A stretch of 64,000 nucleotides of DNA from Armigeres subalbatus (lineage: Eukaryota > Arthropoda > Insecta > Diptera > Culicidae). The position numbers and the translations under genes are program-made. The first letter of the stretch is position 1, and each line of letters opens with the position of its first letter. The notes below the pieces were generated by a model, which searched no databases, had not been told where the DNA came from, and saw nothing but the letters and a program-made list of their open reading frames with translations. The stretch is taken from positions 69,297,203 to 69,361,202 of the forward strand of contig NC_085139.1 in the NCBI RefSeq assembly GCF_024139115.2, in the 5' to 3' direction. Shown in pieces: positions 22,326 to 31,994 of this stretch.

Positions 22326-23367
22326 TTCCGTGGAAGCTTCTACAAACAAACGAAGGATGCACCTATGGGAAATCCGCTATCACCGTTTTTGTGCGAATTA
22401 TTCATGGCAAATTTGGAGGACAACCTAGAGGAACAAGGAGTACTACCCGAGAAATGGTAGAGATACGTGGACCACATTTTCAGCATTATCAACCGGAAAG
22501 GTCTACCCAGGATTTTGGAAGCGATAAACAACGTGCATAAAGACATCAAATTCACCCACGAGGAGGAAAAGGAAGGTAAATTACCTTTCTTGGATCTACT
22601 GGTTATCAAGGGAACAAATGCAACATTAGACTTCGAAATCTACAGGAAGCCCACCAACACCATGAGAGTCAGGCAGCTTTTCATCACATGATCCACAGGA
22701 TGCAGACGATTCCCCTGAGCGAAGAAGGAAAAACGAAGGAGCTACAACACATCTTGGAAACAGCGAGGATCAACGGATACAAGGAAAGAACAATACAAGC
22801 AATCATCAACAAGAAGCAGAGGAACCTACGGAACTGACAACACTGACACCGATCGTTGAACCGCTGAAGAGGGTATCGGTCCCCTATGATCGACACATCA
22901 CCCACCAGCTACGCCATCGACTGAGGAAATTCGGCATCGATTTAGTATTCTCCAGCAGAAGCAATCAACTGAAGACACTGTTGGGCTCCACAAAGGATAG
23001 AGTAGAAATGTTAAATAAGGCCGGGGTTTATCAAATTAATTGTTCACAGTGTGATAAAGTATATGTAGGTCAAACAAAAAGATCGTTAGATATAAGGTTC
23101 AAAGAACATATTGCAGAAGTAAGTAAGGCTAAGAGGGAAACTGATAAGGGGTTAAATTATGAGTTTAGGTCTAAGGTAGCTGAACATGTATATCAGGAAA
23201 ATCATTCAATTACGACATCAAACATTAAAATTTTAAGAAATGTCTCTTCTCCGTGGAAACTTGTTGCTGAGAGCTTGGAAATCTACCGACTGGTACAAAC
23301 GCGGTTGTTGAATAAAGATCAAGGAAATAATAGCTCCTGGCTCTTCAAGTTTATACCTAAGCATTAG
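22320..23367 (+). pseudogene. Penelope RT and GIY-YIG endonuclease, plus-strand copy
   Basis: This copy begins within the RT at FRGSFYKQTKDAPMGNPLSP (motif B). In motif C the Trp before the core has become a stop and the sequence reads RYVDHIFS, so the second catalytic Asp is His: the RT is doubly dead. It continues with AINNVHKDIKFTHEEEKEGK. After frameshifts near 22670 and 22830 comes an open GIY-YIG nuclease (22981-23367): VYQINCSQCDKVYVGQTKRS, LDIRFKEHIAEVSKAKRE, then KVAEHVYQENHSI and a normal C terminus ending LFKFIPKH. The nuclease half looks intact, unlike in the minus-strand copy. Confidence 0.88.
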
Positions 23368-23601
23368 GCGAAACAAGCGAGTAGAAGTAAACACCGTAGT
23401 AAATGTAACTAGATAAGTACCTAGATAAATTATTATACCTACGCATAGTATAAATAGTGTAAGCTGCGATCATTTTCTTCAAGTCGAGTCAAGTACGAGA
23501 CACTGAAGATGGCCTTACATTTTAGGTCGAAATACGTATCTGTCAAGATACAATTAAGTGGTGGAATTCAATGGGATTGTACTAACTCGTCTTATGACAA
23601 G

Positions 23602-24310
23602 TGGTAAATGTCATATTTTGACCAGTTAAACCAATTGCTCCAAACTTTACAATAGTTTGGACAACCTAGAACATCTGGTTTGGGTATAACTGAAACGAAA
23701 TTTGTAAGCGTGGTGTCTACGGACATATATTAACATGAATGTATGATATCATGTTTGTATCGAGCGCAGTTGAGCTTGTAGACCGATTGATTAGAGAACA
23801 TTTTGGGTAGCTCATAACATCTGGTTTGGATATAACAGAGTTGCAAATCACACATATAGGCTCTAGGAACTTGTATGGACATGACTGGTTGATGTCAAAG
23901 TTATATTGAGCGCTGTTGACTAGATAGACTCCAGAGCAGTATGGAGTACTCCGAATATCTGATATTGGTATAACTGAGTTCCAAAATGTATGCATGGGCT
24001 CTTCTGACTTGAATGGACATCTTATTGCTGTCAGATTTGTACCGAGTGCAGTTGACCTGGTAGACCAATTGATCCAAACTCCAGAACATCTGGTATGGGT
24101 ATAACTGTGCTGTAAATCATATGCGTGGGCTCTAAGGACTTGTGTGGACATGATTAGTCGATTTCAGATAGCTATCGAGCTCAGTTGACTTGGTAGACCA
24201 ATTGATCCAAACTCCTAACAATTTGGAGATCCTAGAACATCTGATTTGGGCAAAACTGAGTAGAATATCATTCCCCTAGCCTCTATTGACCTACATGGAC
24301 ATGACGGGTT
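23602..24310. repeat. 140-bp tandem repeat array
   Basis: About five diverged units, period about 136-155 bp, are marked by GTAGACCAATTGATCCAAAC (23628, 23782, 23925, 24062, 24198, with changes), AGAACATCTGGTTTGGGTAT and TGTATGGACATGACTGG. On the minus strand the units give a repeated peptide (VLRAHAYDLQHSYTHTRCSG; VRRAHAYILELSYTNIRYSE), because the period is close to a multiple of three. I see no evidence of a gene. The array is copied at 29129-29660 in the second higher-order unit. Confidence 0.8.
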
Positions 24311-25540
24311 TTCATTGGCGCGGGTTTCCGTAGTTTTCATCGTCAACATTTGCATATCATCTTTCATTACTATGGAGGTCATTTTGGAGTCGCTAGGGAT
24401 GTACAGAAGAAACATTTTGTTGACACATAGTATACTCAATGCTAGAATAGTGTTTTAAAACATTTTTTGAACCTGTAGATTCCGACTGAAAATGTTATGT
24501 AAATCGAAATTTACTATATTTTGAATAAAAAACATCCTCACTCACGCCCTTTAGGGACAAATTGAGCATCCCTAGAAACATATCTCACCAGTATGAAGAA
24601 ACTAGATGAGATAGGTAACACATCCGTAAAAGAATTGTGAAAATCGGTCGAAAGACGCTCGAGATCCAGCTGTTTGAAAATTTAGTTCCCACGATTTTCT
24701 GATCACTGTATTCGGCGTGTTAATGCTTATGTTTACTTCAAGAATGCTTTGAAGAAAAATGCTATTTGCGCAGATTTGCGCAAAACAATCATCATATCCC
24801 CGAAAAGCTGAATAAATAAGCTTTGAAATAAGCCCGATTCGGCATGCGTGCGGTTGTGTGCTCATAGTTAAAAATCAGGTTGAACAACATCATGTCTTCG
24901 CCATACATGTTACAAGCAATTTAAAAAAACATCTTTGATTTACCATTGGATCGACATGATGCACCTTGTGCAATTTTCATCAATCTTCGTGAAATTTTGA
25001 GGAAAGTCATTTCAAACATTATGAAAAATTATAAAATACTTTCGATGCTGTACGCTCAACTCAATTTTCTTCACTTTTTCCGCCTTGGCATCACTGTGCG
25101 GCAGGGACGTAGAGGGATTTCTGAAAGTAAATTTCCGGAGAAGGAATCCGGGTTTCCTCATTCCTGAAAAAATAGCCATTTTATTCCAAGTGGTGTTATC
25201 AAATGGTGAAAAAGGAGGAAAAACGACACATTATATTTGGAGCATGTATTAATGGTCGTTAAACTGAATAGATGACCCCCTATGGTTTACGATGTATAAC
25301 AATTGAAAATTACTGCTGAACGATATGATTCATGATGTATTTTTGTTGTATTATAGAAAAGTTAACGCATGTTAACTCATCCGACATTAATATTGGAATT
25401 ATTTTCTCTTTCCGGTACTTTACAATAATGAAAATGGAAATCACAAAAGAAAACCCATGATGAAACTACGATCTGGCTGAACAAAAATAGGGTTCCTTAT
25501 AAAAAAAAACAATGCTTCCAATTTGGATGTAGGCTTCTGT
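24311..25540. other. Non-satellite body of higher-order unit 1
   Basis: Unique-looking sequence with no identifiable gene; it is repeated almost unchanged at 29660-30890. Short minus-strand frames (for example 24602-24865, recurring at 29953-30216) are conserved only because the DNA is duplicated. Confidence 0.6.
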
Positions 25541-26248
25541 AAGAAGCTTCTCCAAGAAGCTTGGAAAGGCTTCTCCAAGAAGCTTGGAAAGGCTTCTCCA
25601 AGAAGCTTGGAAAGGCTTCTCCAAGAAGCTTGGAAAGGCTTCTCCAAGAAGCTTGGAAAGGCTTCTCCAAGAAGCTTGGAAAGGCTTCTCCAAGAAGCTA
25701 GGAAAGGCTTCTCCCAGAAGCTTGGTAAGGCTTCTCCCAGAAGCTTGGAAAGGCTACTCCCACAAGCTTGGAAAGGCTTCTCCCAGAAGATTGGAAAGCT
25801 TGTTCCCAAAAGCTTGGAAAGGTTGCTCCCAAAGACTTGGAAAGACTTCTCTCAAAAGCTTGGAAAGGCTTCTCCCAGAAGCTTGGAAAAGCTTCCCTCA
25901 GCAGCTTGGAAAAGCTTCTCTCAGAAGCTTGGAAAGGCTTCTTCCAGAAGCTAGGAATGGCTTCTCCCAGAAGCTTGGAAAGGCTTCTTCCAGAAGCTTG
26001 GAATGGCTTCTCCCAGAAGCTTGGAAAGGCTTCTCCCAGAAGCTTGGAAAGGCTTCTCCCAGAAGCTTAGAAAGGCTTCTACCAGAAGCGTTGAAAAGGC
26101 TTCTCCCAGAAGCTTGGAAAGGCTTCTCCCACAAGCTTGGAAAGGCTTCTCCCAGAAGCTTGGAAAGGCTTCTCCCAAAAGCTTGGAAAGGCTTCTCCCA
26201 GAAGCTTGAAAAGGCTTCTCTCAGAAGCTTGGAAAGGCTTCTCCCAGA
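25541..26248. repeat. 23-bp satellite block 1
   Basis: About 30 units with core AAGCTTGGAAAGGCTTC followed by TCCAAG (A-type, to about 25700) or TCCCAG (C-type, afterwards). The unit contains CTTGGA and TCCAAG, which are reverse complements separated by eight bases, and a HindIII site. Substituted units are common. It ends at CTCCCAGA, the left target duplication of the MITE. Confidence 0.95.
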
Positions 26249-26642
26249 CAGTGTTGGTAAAAACTCAAATTCTCAAATCTCAACCACGATTCAAATCAAG
26301 CGCGAGGCAAACCTCACCCGACTCATGCCCCAGAGAATCGTCCATGATTCGACTCGCGATTTGCATCATTGCGTGATTTTTGCGTGTTATTCTTCGTTAA
26401 ATTCATCGGAATAACTTTCTTTGCCTAAATCAATAGATTACAAATCCATACGTAAACATAAAATACGCTTCGATTGGGTATTGACACTTTTTGGAGCGAA
26501 ATTATTTTTCGGCGAATGAGCGAAACGATGCGATTCTGCGTGAAAAACTCATGCGCGATGCTCTCTATGTAGAATCGCAACCTAGTCAGCTCGTGCATGA
26601 GGCTTCGGTGAGTGAGATTTGAGCGTGTTTCTACCAACACTG
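26249..26642. mobile_element. hAT-like MITE inside the satellite, copy 1
   Basis: A 394-bp non-satellite segment begins CAGTGTTGGTAAAAAC and ends GTTTCTACCAACACTG, imperfect inverted termini of about 16 bp. It is flanked by CTCCCAGA at 26241-26248 and 26643-26650; this octamer is part of the satellite unit, so it is a real 8-bp target duplication created on insertion. An 8-bp duplication and CAGTG termini fit the hAT superfamily. No transposase is present. Confidence 0.88.
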
Positions 26643-29128
26643 CTCCCAGAAGCTTGGAAAGGCTTCTCCCAGAAGCTTGGAAAGGCTTCTCCCAGAAGCT
26701 TGGAAAGGCTTCTCCCAGAAGCTTGGAAAGGCTTCTCCTAGAAGCTTGGAAAGGCTTCTCCCAGAAGCTTGGAAAGGCTTCTCCCAGAAGCTTGGAAAGG
26801 CTTCTCCCAGAAGCTTGGAAAGGCTTCTCCCAGAAGCTTGGAAAGGCTTCTCCCAGAAGCTTGGAAAGGCTTCTCCCAGAAGCAGAAGGCTTCTCCCAGA
26901 AGCTTGGAAGGCTTCTCCCAGAAGCTGGAAAGGCTTCTCCCAGAAGCTTGGAAGGCTTCTCCCAGAAGCTTGGAGGCTTCTCCCAGAAGCAGAAAGGCTT
27001 CTCCCAGAAGCTTGGAAAGGCTTCTCCCAGAAGCTTGGAGGCTTCTCCCAGAAGCTTGGAAGGCTTCTCCCAGGAAGCTTGGAAGGCTTCTCCCAGAAGC
27101 TGGAAGGCTTCTCCCAGAAGCTTGGAAAGGCTTCTCCAAGAAGCAGAGGCTTCTCCCAGGAAGCTTGGAAAGGCTTCTCCCAGAAGCTTGGAAATGCTTC
27201 TCCAAGAGCAGGAAGGCTTCTCCAAGGAAGCTTGGAAGGCTTCCCCAAGGAAGCTTGGAGGAGCTTCTCCAAGAAGCTTGGAAAGGCTTCTCAAGAAGCA
27301 GGAAGGCTTCTCCAAGGAAGCAGGTAAGGCTTCTCCAAGAAGCTTGGTAAGGCTTCTCAAGGAAGCTTGGAAGGCTTCCAAGAAGCTTGGAAAGGCTTCT
27401 CCAAGAAGCTTGGAAAGGCTTCCAAGAAGCTTGGAAGGCTTCTCAAGAAGCTTGGAAAGGCTTCTCAAGAAGCTTGGAAAGGCTTCTCAAGAAGCTTGGA
27501 AAGGCTTCTCCAAGAAGCTTGGAAGGCTTCTCCAAGAAGCTTGGAAGGCTTCTCCAAGAAGCTTGGAAGGCTTCTCCAAGAAGCTTGGAAAGGCTTCTCA
27601 AGAAGCTTGGAAAGGCTTCTCAAGAAGCTTGGAAAGGCTTCTCCAAGAAGCTTGGAAAGGCTTCTCCAAGAAGCTTGGAAAGGCTTCCAAGAAGCTTGGA
27701 AGGCTTCTCCAAGAAGCTTGGAAAGGCTTCTCCAAGAGCTTGGAAAGGCTTCCCAAGAAGCTTGGAAAGGCTTCTCCAAGGAAGCTTCAAGAAGGCTTCT
27801 CAAGAAGCTGGAAAGGCTTCTCCAAGAAGCTTGGAAAGGCTTCCAAGAAGCTTGGAAGGCTTCTCCAAGAAGCTTGGAAAGGCTTCTCCAAGAAGCTTGG
27901 AAAGGCTTCTCCAAGAAGCTTGGAAGGCTTCTCAAGAAGCTTGGAAAGGCTTCTCCAAGAAGCTTGGAAGGCTTCTCCAAGAAGCTTGGAAAGGCTTCTC
28001 AAGAAGCTTGGAAAGGCTTCTCAAGAAGCTTGGAAGGCTTCTCCAAGAAGCTTTCTCCAAGAGGCTTCTCAAGAAGCTTGGAAAGGCTTCTCCGAGAAGC
28101 TTGGAAAGAAGCTTCTCCAAGAAGCTTGGAAAGGCTTCTCAAGAAGCTTGGAAGGCTTCTCCAAGAAGCTTGGAAAGGCTTCCAAGAAGCTTGGAAAGGC
28201 TTCTCCAAGAAGCTTGGAAAGGCTTCTCAAGAAGCTTGGAAGGCTTCTCCAAGAAGCTTGGAAAGGCTTCTCAAGAAGCTTGGAAAGGCTTCTCAAGAAG
28301 CTTGGAAAGGCTTCTCCAAGAAGCTTGGAAAGGCTTCTCCAAGAAGCTTGGAAAGGCTTCTCCAAGAAGCTTGGAAAGGCTTCTCCAAGAAGCTTGGAAA
28401 GGCTTCTCCAAGAAGCTTGGAAAGGCTTCTCCAAGAAGCTTGGAAAGGCTTCTCCAAGAAGCTTGGAAAGGCTTCTCCAAGAAGCTTGGAAAGGCTTCTC
28501 CAAGAAGCTTGGAAAGGCTTCTCCAAGAAGCTTGGAAAGGCTTCTCCAAGAAGCTTGGAAAGGCTTCTCGAAGAAGCTTGGAAAGGCTTCTCCAAGAAGC
28601 TTTGAAAAACTTCTCCAAGAGCTTGGAAAGGCTTCTTCTAGAAGCTTGGAAAGGCTTCGCCCAGAAGCTTGGAAAGGCTTCTCCCAGAAGCTTGGAAAGG
28701 TTTCTCCCAGAAGCTTGGAAAGGTTTCTCCCAGAAGCTTGGAAAGGCTTCTCCCAGAAGCTTGGAAAGGCTTCTCCCAGAAGCTTGGAAAGGCTTCTCCC
28801 AGAAGCTTGGAAAGGCTTCTCCCAGAAGCTTGGAAAGGCTTCTCCCAGAAGCTTGGAAAGGCTTCTCCCAGAAGCTTGGAAAGGCTTCTCCCAGAAGCTT
28901 GGAAAGGCTTCTCCCAGAAGCTTGGAAAGGCTTCTCCCAGAAGCCTTTCCAAGGCTCTCCCAGAAGCCTTGGAAAGGCTTCTCCAAGAAGCTTGGAAAGG
29001 CTTCTTCCAGAAGCTTGGAAAGGCTTCTCCCAGAAGCTTGGAAAGGCTTCTCCCAGAAGCTTGGAAAGGCTTCTCCCAGAAGCTTGGAAAGGCTTCTCCC
29101 AGAAGCTTGGAAAGGCTTCTCCCAGAAG
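26643..29128. repeat. 23-bp satellite block 2
   Basis: About 108 units. C-type units run to about 27190, A-type from there to about 28615, then C-type again to the end. Between about 26880 and 28310 many units are one or two bases short (GGAAGG for GGAAAGG, TCTCAAG for TCTCCAAG), while 28310-28600 and 28640-28940 are regular 23-mers. The extremely long open frames in both directions arise from the stop-free unit. Confidence 0.95.
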
Positions 29129-30890
29129 ACCGATTGATTAGAAAACATTTTGGGTAGCTCATAACATCTGGTTTGGATATAACAGAGTTGCAAATCACAC
29201 ATATAGGCTCTAGGAACTTGTATGGACATGACTGGTTGCTGTCAAAGTTATATTGAGCGCTGTTGACTAGATAGACTCCAGAGCAGTATGGAGTACTCCG
29301 AATATCTGATATTGGTATAACTGAGTTCCAAAATGTATGCATGGGCTCTTCTGACTTGAATGGACATCTTATTGCTGTCAGATTTGTACCGAGTGCAGTT
29401 GACCTGGTAGACCAATTGATCCAAACTCCAGAACATCTGGTATGGGTATAACTGTGCTGTAAATCATATGCGTGGGCTCTAAGGACTTGTGTGGACATGA
29501 TTAGTCGATTTCAGATAGCTATCGAGCTCAGTTGACTTGGTAGACCAATTGATCCAAACTCCTAAATAATTTGGAGATCCTAGAACATCTGATTTGGGCA
29601 AAACTGAGTAGAATATCATTCCCCTAGCCTCTATTGACCTACATGGACATGACGGGTTTTCATTGGCGCGGGTTTCCGTAGTTTTCATCGTCAACATTTG
29701 CATATCATCTTTCATTACTATGGAGGTCATTTTGGAGTCGCTAGGGATGTACAGAAGAAACATTTTGTTGACACATAGTATACTCAATGCTAGAATAGTG
29801 TTTTAAAACATTTTTTGAACCTGTAGATTCCGACTGAAAAATGTCATGTAAATCGAAATTTACTATATTTTGAATAAAAAAACATCCTTACTCACGCCCC
29901 TTTAGGGACAAATTGAGCATCCCTAGAAACATATCTCACCAGTATGAAGAAACTAGATGAGATAGGTAACACATCCGTAAAAGAATTGTGAAAATCGGTC
30001 GAAAGACGCTTGAGATACAGCTGTTTGAAAATTTAGTTCCCACGATTTTCTGATCACTGTATTCGGCGTGTTAATGCTTATGTTTACTTCAAGAATGCTT
30101 TGAAGAAAAATGCTATTTGCGCAGATTTGCGCAAAACAATCATCATATCCCCGAAAAGCTGAATAAATAAGCTTTGAAATAAGCCCGATTCGGCATGCGT
30201 GCGGTTGCGTGCTCATAGTTAAAAATCAGGTTGAACAACATCATGTCTTCGCCATACATGTTACAAGCAATTTAAAAAAACATCTTTGATTTACCATTGG
30301 ATCGACATGATGCACCTTGTGCAATTTTCATCCAATCTTCGTGAAATTTTGAGGAAAGACATTTCAAACATTATGAAAAATTATAAAAATACTTTCGATG
30401 CTGTACGCTCAACTCAATTTTCTTCACTTTTTTCCGCCTTGGCATCACTGTGCGGCGGGACGTAGAGGGATTTCTGAAAGTAAATTTCCGGAGAAGGAAT
30501 CCGGGTTTCCTCATTCCTGAAAAAATAGCCATTTTATTCCAAGTGGTGTTATCAAATGGTGAAAAAGGAGGAAAAACGACACATTATATTTGGAGCATGT
30601 ATTAATGGTCGTTAAACTGAATAGATGACTCCCTATGGTTTACGATGTATAACAATTGAAAATTACTGCTGAACGATATGATTCATGATGTATTATTAGT
30701 TTTTGTTGTGTTATAGAAAAGTTAACGCATGTTAACTCATCCGACATAAATAATGGAATTATTTTCCCTTTCCCGTACTTTACAATAATGAAATAATGAA
30801 AATCACAAAAGAAAACCCATGAAACTACGATCTGAACAAAAAAGGGTTCATTATTAAAAAACCAATGCTTCCAATTTGGATGTAGGCTTC

Positions 30891-31601
30891 TGTAAGAAGC
30901 TTCTCCAAGAAGCTTGGAAAGGCTTCTCCAAGAAGCTTGGAAAGGCTTCTCCAAGAAGCTTGGAAAGGCTCCTCCAAGAAGCTTGGAAAGGCTTCTCCAA
31001 GAAGCTTGGAAAGGCTCCTCCAAGAAGCTTGGAAAGGCTTCTCCCAGAAGCTTGGTAAGGCTTCTCCCAGAAGCTTGGTAAGGCTTCTCCCAGAAGCTTG
31101 GAAAGGCTTCTCCCACAAGCTTGGAAAGGCTTCTCCCAGAAGCTTGGAAAGGCTTCTCCCAGAAGCTTTGAAAGGCTTCTCCCAGAAGCTTGGAAAGGCT
31201 TCTCCCACAAGCTTGGAAAGGCTTCTCCCAGAAGCTTTAAAAGGCTTCTCCCAGAAGCTTGGAAAGGCTTCTCCCAGAAGATTGGAAAGGCTTCTCCCAG
31301 AAGCTTTGAAAGGCTTCTCCCAGAAGCTTGGAAAGGCTTCTCCCAGAAGCTTTGAAAGGCTTCTCCCAGAAGCTTGGAAAGGCTTCTCCCAGAAGCTTGG
31401 AAAGGCTTCTCCCAGAAGCTTAGAAAGGCTTCTACCAGAAGCGTTGAAAAAGCTTCTCCCAGAAGCCGGGAAAGGCTTCTTCCACAAGCTTGGAAAGGCT
31501 TCTCCCAGAAGCTTGGAAAGGCTTCTCCCAAAAGCTTGGAAAGGCTTCTCCCAGAAGCTTGAAAAGGCTTCTCTCAGCAGCTTGGAAAAGCTTCTCCCAG
31601 A
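30891..31601. repeat. 23-bp satellite block 3
   Basis: About 30 units, the counterpart of block 1. A-type units to about 31030, C-type afterwards, with shared variant units (for example TCTACCAGAAGCGTTGAAA at 26070 and 31430). These shared rare variants show common descent of the two blocks. Confidence 0.95.
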
Positions 31602-31994
31602 CAGTGTTGGTATAAACTCAAATTCTGAAATCTCAACCACGATTCAAATCAAGCGCGAGTCAAACCCAACCCACTCATGGTCCAGAGAATCGTTCATGAT
31701 TCGACTCGCGATTTGCACCATTGCGTGATTTTTGCGTGTTATTCTTCGTTAAATTCATCCGAATAACTTTCTTTGCCTAAATCAATGGATTACAAATCCA
31801 TACGTAAACATAAAATACGCTTCGATTGGGTTCTGACACTTTTTGGAGCGAAATTATTTTTCGGCGAATGAGCGAAACGATGCGATTCTGCGTGAAAAAC
31901 TCATGCGCGATGCTCTCTATGTAGAATCGCAACCTAGTCAGCTCGTGCATGAGGCTTCGGTGAGTGAGATTTGAGCGTGTTTCTACCAACACTG
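31602..31994. mobile_element. hAT-like MITE inside the satellite, copy 2
   Basis: Same element as at 26249-26642 with the same termini (CAGTGTTGGTATAAAC / TTCTACCAACACTG) and the same flanking octamer CTCCCAGA at 31594-31601 and 31995-32002. It is therefore a duplicate of one insertion event and not a second insertion. Confidence 0.88.

Larger units (their letters stand above)
20677..23601. mobile_element. Penelope-like element, inverted-duplicate (hairpin) insertion
   Basis: The block is bounded by an 11-bp direct repeat, TGGTAAATGTC, at 20666-20676 and 23602-23612. Inside are two copies of a Penelope-like element pointing away from each other: a minus-strand copy (20677-22319) and a plus-strand copy (about 22320-23601). 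Arms 20677-22037 and 22320-23601 are reverse complements; the unpaired middle (22038-22319) carries the 5' part of the minus-strand RT. Both outer ends have AGTGGAATGTCTTCACTT/GTC..AGACGAGTTAGTACAA and TACGTATTTCGACCT. Each copy is 5'-truncated and coding-defective. Oppositely oriented partial copies are a known outcome of Penelope-type retrotransposition. Confidence 0.9.
23781..29128. repeat. Higher-order unit 1 (about 5.35 kb)
   Basis: Comprises part of the 140-bp repeat array, about 1.2 kb of non-satellite sequence, a 23-bp satellite block, a hAT-like MITE and a second satellite block. Its landmarks recur 5348-5351 bp downstream: GACCGATTGATTAG at 23781 and 29129; CAGTGTTGGTA at 26249 and 31602 (offset 5353). 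The copies differ by scattered substitutions and small indels (for example AGGGACG/GGGACG near 25105 and 30462). Confidence 0.9.

Noticed and set aside
24602..24865. Minus-strand ORF conserved at 29953-30216, suggesting a gene
   Set aside because: The identity is explained by the 5.35-kb duplication of the whole region, not by selection.
26612..29137. An 841-codon plus-strand open frame and similar frames up to 872 codons across 25.5-39.4 kb
   Set aside because: They are made solely of the stop-free 23-bp satellite unit; both strands and all frames are open at once, so openness carries no coding information.
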